A program made the position numbers and the translations under genes. DNA of 64,000 nucleotides from Sphingobacterium humi (GTDB taxonomy: Bacteria > Bacteroidota > Bacteroidia > Sphingobacteriales > Sphingobacteriaceae), in assembly GCF_009768885.1 (NCBI RefSeq), contig NZ_WSQA01000003.1, positions 62,001 to 126,000 on the forward strand. Reading direction: 5' to 3'. The notes under the pieces are model-generated. The model made no database searches. It was not told the DNA's origin and worked only from the letters and a program-made list of their open reading frames with translations. Position 1 is the stretch's first letter; every line of letters begins with the position of its first letter. Shown here one piece after another: positions 47,876 through 58,078 of this stretch.

Positions 47876-50800
47876 TTATTCTATTATTTCGAGTTTCACA
47901 TTGCTTGCTCGGGAATTTACCGTTGGATCGTACATACATTCCACTTGGCTAATTCCGGAGTTAAACAGTCCGATGTTGTTGGCTGTAACCTCGTATTCTA
48001 AGGTTCGCTTACCTTTCGGTAAGAAATCGAAGAAGTAATTGGTTGAAGCGTCTTTCAGCGTGAAATAATAACCCATATACCATTTGTAGCCTGAAGGCTG
48101 ATAGATCGGTTCTACGCCGGATGGGCGACTATCTTTAACATGCACATATTGCAAAGGCTTGTCGTTGATTAAAGTAATTCTCACCTTAATACGTTCGCCA
48201 AGTTTTGCTTGTTTTGCTACTACCCACTTGCCTTGGCGCTCGACTAGGTATTCCTTACTGATGCGTAGTTCATGCACGGAACCTTGTACCTGTTCTACAG
48301 GAAGGAAGTACTGATGGTAGAGCCTGCCATAAATCCGGCGATCATTCTCATTCTTAACCTTCAAGGTTTTATTGCTGGCCAGTTCTTCTGCGCTGAACTG
48401 CTTGGAAACTTGGCCTAAGAATGCCTCATTCAACTGTATTGCTTGCTGATCTACCAAAACCTGCACACTGTTGCTGAGTACAAAGTCTTGTGGATTATTT
48501 GCTAATAAGAGCGCATAGATGGCATCGACCGTCATCCAAGTGCTGCGCCAGTAATTTGCTTCTTTCTTATAGTATAACCATTGGGTGATTTCCATCAATT
48601 TGGATGGGTCTACCAATTTGTAAGCCTCAACCAGGTAGCTTTGTAAACTGATGCTGTTGTATTGGCGATCGTTGGAAGGCCAGTATGTTCCGCGGTCTTT
48701 ATCGAAGATAGCTTCCTGCTGGATACGGTTTTTAAGCTCCTGAGACTCTTTTCCGGCGCCAAACAGTTGGTTTACCACCCAGGCGCGTGCGGCGTTTCCT
48801 GCCGGGCTATTTGCCGTAATTAATGGTGCTTGCGCAATTTTCGCTTTCAGCTTTTGTGCTTGTTCCGCAGATAGTGGCGTTAAGCCGTTCCAGTAATGGC
48901 GCGCATACAAGTAGTTTAAGGCGGTTTCGCTGGAAGCTTTAGGTTTGAAAATAACCGTATCGGCATCTAAGTAAGTCAGCAAGCGTTGCATACGTTGCTG
49001 CATGCCTGCATTGACTAAGCTTTTATCCAACCGTAAGACTTTACCTGTTACTTCCAAAATGCGAACGGAGATATCTGTGTTTGCTTTTCCGCCTTGGAAC
49101 CAAGGGAATGCACCATTCTCCAGTTGGCTTTGGAACAGTTTAGATTCCAGGTCGCGGAGTTGGCTTTGCAGATTGCTGTTGAATAGGTCGGCTAAGGCTT
49201 GCAGCTTTTTCTCATCGCCTTGAACATCACGCAACCAAGGCATCTCTTGTAAGGTTAAGCTCGCAAGGCTGCTGTTAGCTTCCAATCGGCCTTGGGTATC
49301 GCGGGCTTTGATTTCTTTGAAATAGGTGGCAATTGCTGGATAATGCTTGCTGATGTATTCTACCATTTTTATTCCAAACCATTTACTGCTGGTCTGTTCG
49401 GTGCATTCATACGGGTAGTTATTCAAGTAATCCAGGGCTGAAATAATCTCTAAAATTGGATTACTCTGCAATTGGATTTTTGCTTGTAGATTCTCTTTGC
49501 CTTGTCCGGAAAGGGTATAATCTTTCGTTTCTTTTCCATTGAGGATGATCTTTTCCGTATCGGTGATCAATACCTTATTAGGTAAAATAGCTAACTCCAA
49601 GATTTCACCATCAGAAAAGGCCTGTGAAGCAGCGACCATTTTAACCTGAATGATTGGGTAACCCGCAGGAATTTTGACCTTCCAGTTCAGGATTTGATTG
49701 TTCTCTGCGCTTACCTGAAACGCTTGATCGGCCGGATCAACCAAGAACAGCTCAGAAATAACCTGATTGTTTACAGGGTTGATGAATTCTAAACGGGCGG
49801 AACCTTGTTGTGGATCCTTGCTCAGGTTTTGCACCTGTGCTTTTAGGGTAATTTCATCGCCTTCCCGGAAGTAGCGCGGCAAGTTCGGACGCAGCATGAG
49901 CTCTTTTTGAGTAAGGCTATAGAAACTGGCGGTACCTGCATGCAAATCTTTTTGATGCGCAAAGAGCATGAGCTTCCACTGGGTGAGCGCTTCAGGGCTG
50001 TCGAATTCGAAAGACACCTGGCCATCCTGATCGCTGTAAAGGGTCGGGAAGAAAAAGGCCGTTTCCTGGAGATTGCTACGAGCTTGGACCTGACTGAGGT
50101 CGGGAGCCTTTTTAGGCTGCGTATCCAGTTTGTCTTGAGCAACTGTTTCTTCAGTTACATTCCTATTAAACGATGCGTCCGCTGATATACCATTCACCAC
50201 GACCTCATCTAAGGTGAGGCCAGCCGTTTTTCCCGCCAAGCCCTGGGGAGACATTTCATGGAATTCCACTTGCGAATCTGAGCGCTGCATAACAGCTCCT
50301 CGCAGTTGTAAGTGCGGTGAACCCCAGAAATTATAATTATTTAGACCTGGTAAATAACCACCCATATAATCTAATTGCGGTTGAAGGCCGAATTGTTGGT
50401 AAGAATTGACCTGCTGTTGAAACTGCGATAGCAGGTTATAAAAATGAACGGTTTGAAAGCGATGCGCAAGTTCAAAGCTATCATCGTAGTATAATTCCTG
50501 GAATTTATTTAGGGAAGCATCGTACATGCTGGCTAACACCTCTGCCGACTGATCTTTGGATTTCGATAGGATGTTAAAGCTCCATTTCTCTTTTTGTCCA
50601 GGGGTTATTTTATCCCGGAAAGTGCTGGTCTTAATCGTTATTTTCTTGTCCTCCCGGCTCAGTGGTACTTGGAATGCTTGGTATTCTGCCTGGTTATTGA
50701 CCATCATGAAGACCGTCCAATCTATGGCAGGATAAGTATCGTCGAGTGTTATTTTACTGCTATAGGAGGCTTTTCCATCTTTTAACGGCAGGTAAGCAAC

Positions 50801-53650
50801 TATTTCTTTTTTATTGTTTTTTACCCGTAATAAGTAGGCTCCCTTAGCCTCCGGAACATCGGATTGAATATTCACCGTGAATGCCTCGCCTATGGTATAT
50901 TTTTCCTTATCCAAGGATACATTGAGAAACGTTTGCTTATTATATTTCTTCGTAGCTACATCAAAAACATGCGTAATGGCCTGCGCCTTGATACTGTCTT
51001 TTCCTTGGATGCTTTCTGCTTCAATGCTGTAGCTTCCTGGCGTAAATAGATTACTATCAATTTTTACCAAACTCGTGTCTTTGCTGTCAAAGGAATAGGT
51101 AGCGATTAGGATCTTTTTAGGGTCCTTTTGTTGCTTTTTATCGTAGGCTGTGGGGAAGTACTTTTCGTATTCCGACGGACTCAGTAAGTGATATTCCGCT
51201 TGGGTGAAGTAATTTCTAGCTTCATTGGAAATAGCCTTGTCGCCAGTATCCAATCTATAAATATGTACAGTTCCCTGCATCGGTAATTTTTCGCCATTCG
51301 GATTGCTGGTATGCACCTGGATTTCCTTCCATTTGCCAGATCCAATGAGGGGAGGCGATTGGATATAGAGATTCCAAGGTTTGCTGCGGAAGCTGTAGTA
51401 GGCTGAGGAGCTTTGCATCTCGCCAGTTTGATTAATCACATCGGCTTGGATGTTAATCTGGAAATCTTCTAACTTTTGAAGTGCAGTGTCCGATAATGGG
51501 ATGCGAATTTCGAATTGTCCCTTCGGACCGCTTAGCAGACTGCTGTCTATTAAGGTGAAGTTTTTATATTGCCGACCATAGCTGCTGATCTTCACGCTGT
51601 ATTTAACCGTGGCATTGATTAAAGGTGCGCCGGAAAGCATCATCGCTTTCCCCTTGAAGATGGCGGTGTCCTCATGCTTATAGGTTGCCGTGTTTCGCTC
51701 GAATTCAACTTTAAACGTTGGCCGCTTATATTCCTCGACCATAATGGAACTGCTTGAAATTCGTTCCTTGTTTATAAAAACCTGTAAAAACGCACGTCCA
51801 TTTAAAATTTCTGTAGGGATGTTAAATTGTCCATGACCTGAACCGTATGCATTACTCTTTAATTCCACCGAATCTATTTGTTGGCCATTGGCACCAAAAA
51901 GCTTCAAGGTAAATTTTTGCTCGGGAAGAACTTTTCCCTTTTTGGGATCGTTGTTATAGAGGATTACCTTATAGTGTAGCGTTTGACCAGGCCGGTAAAT
52001 GGCGCGATCGGTCAGAATCATCGCATTTGTTCCCGCTTCATCTTCATCCATGTTTCGGTAATACGATTCGCCTAATTCATCTAATTCAAGGAGTTGCTTT
52101 TCCTCTGGAATATAGACACTATAATCGGCTAAAGCATTCCATATTTTCGGCGTATTAGCGGTAAACAGGGCTAGGCCATTTTTGTCGGATCGAATGGAAG
52201 CTATTTTTTCAGGCTTCTCGTTAGTAATACTGTAGAGGTCCAGTTTTTTATTGGCATAAGGCAAGCCTGTTTTTCGGTTTAACAACAGGAAACTCTGCTG
52301 TTGTTTTTTGTCTTCTTCAGCGCTGTTGTCAAATGGGGTCATGTAAACATCAGAGATAGCGATATTGGATTCAGAAACCCTGTTGAAAAGACCATCGTCT
52401 TTGAATTCTTTGTTGTTGGAGAATAGGATCACATAACTGCCATAGGGCAATGGATTCAGTTTGTAAATCGTTTGATGACGTTTGTAATCGCTGAATGGCT
52501 TAAGTTTTAGGTTTTCCTCATAGGATAAGTCCGCATTTACGGATACTAATTGACTGATGGAGTCGCGTTGGACTTTCCCTTCCTTATAGGATTTTAATCC
52601 ATTTGGTGTTTTATAGACCCGGATATAGAGCTGCTCCATATTTTTATGGTCAACATGAATGGGGGTATAGCTTTCGGCCGGTTCAATGTTTTTATGGCGA
52701 ATGTGTAAGTCCGGTCTTTTAATTTCATTTTCCAGATTAATTACATTATTGAGCCATTTGCTTTTCGGATAAGCATCACGAGCTAGGCTAGTAATGCGTA
52801 AAGCATCTACTAATTTATCTTCTTGCTGATAGCGGATAGCTATTTCATAATACAAATAAGCATTATAATCACTTTTGTTTTCTGCAATGATTTTTTCATA
52901 GGCCAGTTCGAATGCTTTTGTACTTAGTTCATTTCTGTTTATTTTTTCTGCCAATAAGTAGGATAGGGCATCTGCATATTTACCTTGCTTGGAGACCGCA
53001 ATGAGGTCGTCTAATAAGGTGGTTCGTAGCTTTTTATTAGCTGGGGAGCTGCTTAAGAATTCCAGGTATTGACTCGCCACATAATGATAAAGGGTCGGGG
53101 TTAGCGACATGTTTTCCTTTTGCACAAAGAGGGTATCCCAAGTCGCGATCTTTTGTTTTAATAAGGCGGGTTTCGCGGTTAAGGATTTCTGGTATAGGGA
53201 GTCTATCCATTCTCGGCGTTTATCCTGGGACAGTTTCAAAAAGCTATTTTTGCTGTCGCTTAAATGTATGTATATATTCGCCTCCAAAAACTGTGCGTAG
53301 AAATTGGTTAACAGACTTTGGAGAACCGGATCTTTGCTTTGATGGAGATAGTTGTGAAAATGATTTTGGCCGAGCTCAAATCGACCTTCTTCCGTTTGAT
53401 TCACCCGAAGGATCGTAGACTCGGCAAGAAAGACCCGCATAAATAAAGGATTATCCTTTTGCCGAATAGCATAGGCTTTAATGTCGGTTAATAAGGGCCG
53501 CGTTTGTTCATAATTCCCAATGGAAATTAAGCGGTCTACTTCTTTCCATTTTTCCATAATGTCTTTGCTAGTAGTTGTCTGCCCGTAAATAAATAAGGGG
53601 AACAACAAGATTAGAAGTGAATAGACTTTTCGCATAAATGATGTATTCAT
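47876..53650 (-). CDS. Alpha-2-macroglobulin family protein
   Basis: A 1,924-residue secreted protein with signal peptide (MRKVYSLLILLFPLFIYG then Q). It has many macroglobulin beta-domains, an MG2-type region with RAIYRPGQTLHYKVILY (about 548-565), a central region with LFAHQKDLHAG, and a thiol-ester-type motif ECTEQ with Cys near residue 1416, followed by the helical alpha/alpha toroid. Bacterial forms trap proteases in the periplasm. A short TonB-plug-like LDEVVVNG lies near residue 1145, between the beta-domains, in what may be the bait region. pbpC, a common neighbour in other bacteria, is absent here. Confidence 0.9.
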   Translation of the reverse strand: MNTSFMRKVYSLLILLFPLFIYGQTTTSKDIMEKWKEVDRLISIGNYEQTRPLLTDIKAYAIRQKDNPLFMRVFLAESTILRVNQTEEGRFELGQNHFHNYLHQSKDPVLQSLLTNFYAQFLEANIYIHLSDSKNSFLKLSQDKRREWIDSLYQKSLTAKPALLKQKIATWDTLFVQKENMSLTPTLYHYVASQYLEFLSSSPANKKLRTTLLDDLIAVSKQGKYADALSYLLAEKINRNELSTKAFELAYEKIIAENKSDYNAYLYYEIAIRYQQEDKLVDALRITSLARDAYPKSKWLNNVINLENEIKRPDLHIRHKNIEPAESYTPIHVDHKNMEQLYIRVYKTPNGLKSYKEGKVQRDSISQLVSVNADLSYEENLKLKPFSDYKRHQTIYKLNPLPYGSYVILFSNNKEFKDDGLFNRVSESNIAISDVYMTPFDNSAEEDKKQQQSFLLLNRKTGLPYANKKLDLYSITNEKPEKIASIRSDKNGLALFTANTPKIWNALADYSVYIPEEKQLLELDELGESYYRNMDEDEAGTNAMILTDRAIYRPGQTLHYKVILYNNDPKKGKVLPEQKFTLKLFGANGQQIDSVELKSNAYGSGHGQFNIPTEILNGRAFLQVFINKERISSSSIMVEEYKRPTFKVEFERNTATYKHEDTAIFKGKAMMLSGAPLINATVKYSVKISSYGRQYKNFTLIDSSLLSGPKGQFEIRIPLSDTALQKLEDFQINIQADVINQTGEMQSSSAYYSFRSKPWNLYIQSPPLIGSGKWKEIQVHTSNPNGEKLPMQGTVHIYRLDTGDKAISNEARNYFTQAEYHLLSPSEYEKYFPTAYDKKQQKDPKKILIATYSFDSKDTSLVKIDSNLFTPGSYSIEAESIQGKDSIKAQAITHVFDVATKKYNKQTFLNVSLDKEKYTIGEAFTVNIQSDVPEAKGAYLLRVKNNKKEIVAYLPLKDGKASYSSKITLDDTYPAIDWTVFMMVNNQAEYQAFQVPLSREDKKITIKTSTFRDKITPGQKEKWSFNILSKSKDQSAEVLASMYDASLNKFQELYYDDSFELAHRFQTVHFYNLLSQFQQQVNSYQQFGLQPQLDYMGGYLPGLNNYNFWGSPHLQLRGAVMQRSDSQVEFHEMSPQGLAGKTAGLTLDEVVVNGISADASFNRNVTEETVAQDKLDTQPKKAPDLSQVQARSNLQETAFFFPTLYSDQDGQVSFEFDSPEALTQWKLMLFAHQKDLHAGTASFYSLTQKELMLRPNLPRYFREGDEITLKAQVQNLSKDPQQGSARLEFINPVNNQVISELFLVDPADQAFQVSAENNQILNWKVKIPAGYPIIQVKMVAASQAFSDGEILELAILPNKVLITDTEKIILNGKETKDYTLSGQGKENLQAKIQLQSNPILEIISALDYLNNYPYECTEQTSSKWFGIKMVEYISKHYPAIATYFKEIKARDTQGRLEANSSLASLTLQEMPWLRDVQGDEKKLQALADLFNSNLQSQLRDLESKLFQSQLENGAFPWFQGGKANTDISVRILEVTGKVLRLDKSLVNAGMQQRMQRLLTYLDADTVIFKPKASSETALNYLYARHYWNGLTPLSAEQAQKLKAKIAQAPLITANSPAGNAARAWVVNQLFGAGKESQELKNRIQQEAIFDKDRGTYWPSNDRQYNSISLQSYLVEAYKLVDPSKLMEITQWLYYKKEANYWRSTWMTVDAIYALLLANNPQDFVLSNSVQVLVDQQAIQLNEAFLGQVSKQFSAEELASNKTLKVKNENDRRIYGRLYHQYFLPVEQVQGSVHELRISKEYLVERQGKWVVAKQAKLGERIKVRITLINDKPLQYVHVKDSRPSGVEPIYQPSGYKWYMGYYFTLKDASTNYFFDFLPKGKRTLEYEVTANNIGLFNSGISQVECMYDPTVNSRASNVKLEIIE

Positions 53651-53749
53651 GTAAAACAGTTATGAGTGTTTTCCAGATGGATGCAAGATAATGGGTAATT
53701 CCATAAGGCGAATAAAAAATAATTGGTGATAATAGGAATATACGACAAA

Positions 53750-53776
53750 AAGAGGATTATTGTTTCAAATCCTCTT
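53750..53776 (-). terminator. Terminator of the RAYT-like gene
   Basis: AAGAGGATT and AATCCTCTT form a 9-bp stem; the minus strand runs on as TTTTTG. Confidence 0.6.
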
Positions 53777-53829
53777 GAATTTACTTTATTAAATACTAAT
53801 TATAAATGGAATTCATTGACTTTATTTCC

Positions 53830-54210
53830 CTACAAATGCTTCTCAAAAGCTCGCTTATTCGAACTATTGAACTGCTGCAGGTTCTCCGCGGCCAGCATAG
53901 TTGAAAACCAATGCATCAGCTGCACTAAACTAAGCTGTTTAATCTGGTCATTGTTTATTAAGAAAAAATGAATATGCTCAGGGAGGATGGCAAACTCATC
54001 AACGGGGCAGATAGGACCCTTCTCCGGAAACTTCAAAAGCCAGGCTTTCACCCGTTCGCCATGGGCAGATAGATAGAGTTTATCTTGGATAATTTCACCG
54101 AGTAAAAACAATTGATGTTGGATACAAATCGTAATGAACGCATATCCTGCCGAGGTGCAATCATGACCTACTAAAGGAATGTTTTTTCGTATATGCTTGC
54201 TAACTCTCAT
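53830..54210 (-). pseudogene. RAYT/Y1-transposase-like protein, probably truncated
   Basis: The 126-residue frame (MRVSKHIRKNIPL start) resembles REP-associated tyrosine transposases: AFITICIQHQLFLLGEI near 24, DEFAILPEHIHFFLI near 75-90 (the HUH His pair), and a helix near 95-115. The catalytic Tyr region is not clear (QLMHWFSTMLAAENL has no Tyr), and the usual C-terminal part is missing (family about 150-190 residues). So it is likely a decayed or short relative. A further upstream start at 54243 adds 11 residues. It sits next to no copy of the dispersed repeat within 15 kb. Confidence 0.55.
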
Positions 54211-54283
54211 GTAGTTAATATAAGAGCTTAATGAAATATACAAGTTAAGAAATGGTTATTTAATTAATAAGAGAACAGTCTTG

Positions 54284-55174
54284 TTACTCCATCTTCCGGA
54301 CGATTGCTAAGAGCGCAGTAATCCCCGGATTTCGGTTCTCCTGATTCCATAATAGGGATAGGGTAGTCCGTTGGGGAATATGGCTTAACTCGAGGAAATC
54401 TACATGCGTATGGTAGCCTTTTTTGAGGGAGGAGGGCACAATGGCTACTCCTAAACCTTGTGCCACCAAATTGAAGATACTTAAGGCATTCACAGTTTTT
54501 AATGCTACATGGGGCTGAAAGCCATGGTCCTTAAAAATACTCATCACCAAGTCGTAGTAGGAGCTGCTGTATTCCTTTGAAAACAAAATAAAGGATTCCT
54601 CCTGAAAGTCGAGTAAATTCACCTTTTTGGTTTTAGCGAGTGGATGGTTCTTGGGTAACACCAGCGCAAAATGATCGGTTAGAATCGGAATAGATTGCAG
54701 TCCTGGCGGCGTATCTTTGATGCGAACAAAACCAAAGTCTAGTTCATTTTTCGCGAGTTTATCCAATTGCACTTCATTAGATAGCTCATTGAGGGTAATG
54801 TCAATGAGGGGTTGCTGTTGCTTTAAGTTTACCAATAACTGCGGTAGAATAGCCTGTACAGCAGAGCCTATAAAACCTAGCTTTAGGGATGCTAACTTGC
54901 CTTCGGCAATTTTTTCCACCTGATCCTTCATCTTTCCCAATTGATTAAAAAGATGATCCACTTCCTTTTTAAGGTAGATGCCAGCAGGGGTTAATTCCAC
55001 TTTTTTCTTATCCCGAATAAAGAGCGGAGCTTGATAATATTCCTCCAACTGTTTGATCTGACGAGAGAGGCCGGGTTGAGCAATAAATAGACGCTCAGCG
55101 GCTCTTCGAAAGTGTAATTCCTCAGCAACAGTCTTAAAATATAACAGATGTCTAAGTTCTATTTGATAATTCAT
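54284..55174 (-). CDS. LysR-family transcriptional regulator (likely of the hut genes)
   Basis: The 296-residue protein has an N-terminal winged helix-turn-helix (LRHLLYFKTVAEELHFRRAAERLFIAQPGLSRQIKQLE) and a periplasmic-binding-like effector domain (about 90-290). It is divergent from hutH with only 78 bp between, the classic LysR layout. The gap contains an ATCAATTGAT palindrome and AT-rich inverted words, possible operator half-sites. Inference: it senses histidine or urocanate and activates hutHIUG. Start ATG 55174 gives MNYQIEL; three extra codons upstream are possible. Confidence 0.85.
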   Translation of the reverse strand: MNYQIELRHLLYFKTVAEELHFRRAAERLFIAQPGLSRQIKQLEEYYQAPLFIRDKKKVELTPAGIYLKKEVDHLFNQLGKMKDQVEKIAEGKLASLKLGFIGSAVQAILPQLLVNLKQQQPLIDITLNELSNEVQLDKLAKNELDFGFVRIKDTPPGLQSIPILTDHFALVLPKNHPLAKTKKVNLLDFQEESFILFSKEYSSSYYDLVMSIFKDHGFQPHVALKTVNALSIFNLVAQGLGVAIVPSSLKKGYHTHVDFLELSHIPQRTTLSLLWNQENRNPGITALLAIVRKME

Positions 55175-55177
55175 GGT

Positions 55178-55233
55178 TATCAATTGATGATAGTTTTGAT
55201 ATTATTAATTATCAAATATAGCGGGTAAATTTG
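55178..55233 (+). promoter_or_regulatory. hutH promoter and probable LysR operator
   Basis: ATCAATTGAT (about 55180) is a perfect palindrome just after the LysR start. TAAATTTG at 55226-55233 matches the -7 box of hutH, but no TTG lies at the right spacing, which fits a promoter that needs an activator. Confidence 0.45.
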
Positions 55234-55252
55234 AAAGACACAGTAAATTAAT

Positions 55253-56821
55253 ATGAATACATTCAAATACGGAGAAGATTTTCTGAACAGTTCTATCGCA
55301 GTTTCTATTGCCCATGGAGAAACCAAAGCTGTTCTTAGCGATACAGTGATTGCTAAAATCAACCAAAGTGCACAATATGTACAAGAAATTGTCGATGCAG
55401 GGAAAGTAGTCTATGGTATTAACACCGGTTTCGGACCGTTATGTACGACATTAATCGATGCGAATGATACCCGAAAGTTACAAGAGAATATCCTGAAAAG
55501 CCATGCCGTTGGTGTTGGCGAGCCGATTGCGAAGGAATTGAGTAAGCTTATGCTCATCCTGAAGGTGCAAGCCTTGGCCAAAGGATACTCCGGTGTGCAG
55601 TTGAGTACCATCGAACGCATTATCTGGCATATCGAGGAAGATATTATCCCCGTTGTTCCAAAGCAAGGGTCTGTAGGAGCATCTGGCGATTTAGCGCCAT
55701 TATCCCATTTGTTTCTGCCTTTAATAGGCTTGGGCAAAGTATGGCATCAAGGAGAAATTAAAGACACAGCTACGGTGTTGGCCAGCTATAACCTAGAATC
55801 GGTGCACCTAGGCGCTAAAGAAGGGTTAGCCCTAATCAATGGGACGCAATTTATGGCAGCCCATGGGGTGAAGGCGGTTGTCGAGATGAGCCGCTTGCTC
55901 AATACTGCCGATTTAATTGCTACCCTTATGATTGAAGGGTTAAATGGTTCCATCAAACCTTTCTACGCAGAATTGCATGCCTTAAGACCCTATAAAGGCA
56001 ATGTATTTGTGGCTTCCAGCATTTACAACCTCCTAAATGGTTCGGAAATCTTGGAGTCGCATAAAAACTGTTCTCGCGTACAAGACCCGTATTCCTTACG
56101 TTGTATTCCGCAGGTACATGGCGCTTCCCGCAATGCCTGGTTACACTTTAAGGAAATCATAGAAACGGAGATTAATGCGGTAACCGATAATCCGATTATC
56201 ATCAATAATGAGCTCACTATCAGTGGCGGATCTTTCCATGGCCAGCCGATTGCTTTGCCTTTAGATTATGCTACCTTGGCGGTTTCAGAATTGGGGAATA
56301 TCTCCGACCGTCGTGTTTACTTATCGCTGGAAGGTGAAACCAATGGAGTTCCTAAATTGTTAATGAAAGCAACAGGCTTAAACTCTGGTTTTATGATTCT
56401 GCAATACAGTACAGCAGCATTAGCCAGCGAAAATAAAGGCCTATGCTTCCCGGCCAGTGCCGACAGTATTCCGACCTCTTTAGGACAGGAAGATCATGTG
56501 AGTATGGGCTCTATTTCAGGAAGAAAGTTATTGCAAGTATTGGATAACGTCGATAAGATTTTGAGTATCGAGTTATTGTGTGCTGCACAAGCAAAAGATT
56601 ACCATCAACCCCTGCAATCAACGCCAATCGTGGAAGCTATCCATCAGCATATTCGCAGTCAGATTCCGCATATTGAGGAAGACCAGCCGATGACGGATAT
56701 CCTGGATAAATCCTTAGCGATGGTGAAGTCCGGCGAATTGTTACAAGTTGCCAAAGACACTGCAATAGCAAAGCAGGTTGAATATTTAGGCGAGGGTGCT
56801 ACTTATTTTGAAAACTTCTAA
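55253..56821 (+). CDS. hutH: Histidine ammonia-lyase
   Basis: The 522-residue enzyme turns histidine into urocanate and ammonia. GSVGASGDLAPLSH carries the Ala143-Ser144-Gly145 triad that forms the MIO cofactor. Tyr in VVYGINTGFG near 53 and QVHGASRNAW near 290 are also typical. It leads the hut operon. Confidence 0.97.
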   Translation: MNTFKYGEDFLNSSIAVSIAHGETKAVLSDTVIAKINQSAQYVQEIVDAGKVVYGINTGFGPLCTTLIDANDTRKLQENILKSHAVGVGEPIAKELSKLMLILKVQALAKGYSGVQLSTIERIIWHIEEDIIPVVPKQGSVGASGDLAPLSHLFLPLIGLGKVWHQGEIKDTATVLASYNLESVHLGAKEGLALINGTQFMAAHGVKAVVEMSRLLNTADLIATLMIEGLNGSIKPFYAELHALRPYKGNVFVASSIYNLLNGSEILESHKNCSRVQDPYSLRCIPQVHGASRNAWLHFKEIIETEINAVTDNPIIINNELTISGGSFHGQPIALPLDYATLAVSELGNISDRRVYLSLEGETNGVPKLLMKATGLNSGFMILQYSTAALASENKGLCFPASADSIPTSLGQEDHVSMGSISGRKLLQVLDNVDKILSIELLCAAQAKDYHQPLQSTPIVEAIHQHIRSQIPHIEEDQPMTDILDKSLAMVKSGELLQVAKDTAIAKQVEYLGEGATYFENF

Positions 56822-56822
56822 T

Positions 56823-58073
56823 ATGGAAAAAAAAGGTGTTTTAATTGGTCCCTTTACCCAATTGCTGCCTATGAGCGGTTTATCCTTAAAAGGGGCCTTA
56901 AAGGATTCAGAACTAACCATCATAACCAAGGCCGGCATCTGGATAGAAGCCGGAATGGTAAAAGAAGTAGGTGATTTTGATGCCCTACAGCAAAAGTTGG
57001 AAGGCCAGGTGGAAGTACAACTGCTGGAAGGGGATTTCGTAGCCCTGCCAGGTTATATCGACTGCCATACCCATATTGCTTTCGGTGGAAACCGGGCCAA
57101 TGACTTTGCCATGCGCAATGCCGGTAGTTCCTACCTGGAGATTGCAGAAGCTGGCGGTGGTATTTGGAGCACCGTTAAACATACCAGAGCTTGCTCGCAA
57201 ACCGAATTGCAAGCCTTGACGGAACAACGTGCCGAGCAGCTTTTACAGCAAGGTATTACCACCATTGAAGTTAAAAGTGGCTATGGCCTGCAGCTCGATG
57301 AAGAATTAAAAACCTTGCGTGCGATTGCTGCTGCCGATCAACACTGTGCTGCCGATCTAATCAGCACCTGTTTAGCAGCTCATATGTTGCCGAAAGATTA
57401 CGCCGGTACCGCAGAAGCCTACTTGGAAGAAATGGCCAATACGCTATTTCCTCAGCTGATTTCCGAGAACTTAAGTACACGGGTGGATGCCTTTGTGGAG
57501 CGCAGTGCTTTTTCTGCGGAACAAGCAAAACCCTACTTCGAAAAGGCTAAGGCTTTAGGACTTGATATTACGGTGCATGCCGATCAATTCAGCACTTCAG
57601 GCTCCAAGTTGGCCGTAGAGCTGGGTGCCGTATCTGCCGATCACCTGGAAGCCTCAACCGAAGAGGAAATCCTAGGCTTAGCCCAATCCGATGTTGTAGC
57701 TGTTGCATTGCCCGCCGCCTCCCTAGGAATCGGTTGTGCCTTTACACCAGCCCGTCGTTTACTCGATGCCGGCGCATCGCTAGCGATAGCCACCGACTGG
57801 AATCCAGGATCAGCACCAATGGGACAATTGATCAACTCGGCGAGTATCTTGGCCAGCATGGAGAAACTGACGAATGCCGAACTATTTGCCGGTATTACCT
57901 TCCGCGCTGCCCAAGCCTTAAACTTGTCAGATCGAGGCTGTTTAGCTCCCGGAATGTTAGCCGATTTTGTTATTTACCACACCGATAATTACCAAAATAT
58001 CACTTACCTGCAAGGTAGCCTGCAGCCTGCTGCGGTTTGGAAAAACGGGAAAAAAGTGTATCACCAAAAATAA
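56823..58073 (+). CDS. hutI: Imidazolonepropionase
   Basis: The 416-residue metal-dependent amidohydrolase opens the imidazolone ring to formiminoglutamate. Metal ligands are visible in DCHTHIAFGGNR near 80, HADQFSTSGSK near 250, and TDWNPGSAP near 325. It starts 1 nt after the hutH stop. Confidence 0.96.
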   Translation: MEKKGVLIGPFTQLLPMSGLSLKGALKDSELTIITKAGIWIEAGMVKEVGDFDALQQKLEGQVEVQLLEGDFVALPGYIDCHTHIAFGGNRANDFAMRNAGSSYLEIAEAGGGIWSTVKHTRACSQTELQALTEQRAEQLLQQGITTIEVKSGYGLQLDEELKTLRAIAAADQHCAADLISTCLAAHMLPKDYAGTAEAYLEEMANTLFPQLISENLSTRVDAFVERSAFSAEQAKPYFEKAKALGLDITVHADQFSTSGSKLAVELGAVSADHLEASTEEEILGLAQSDVVAVALPAASLGIGCAFTPARRLLDAGASLAIATDWNPGSAPMGQLINSASILASMEKLTNAELFAGITFRAAQALNLSDRGCLAPGMLADFVIYHTDNYQNITYLQGSLQPAAVWKNGKKVYHQK

Positions 58074-58078
58074 ACCAA

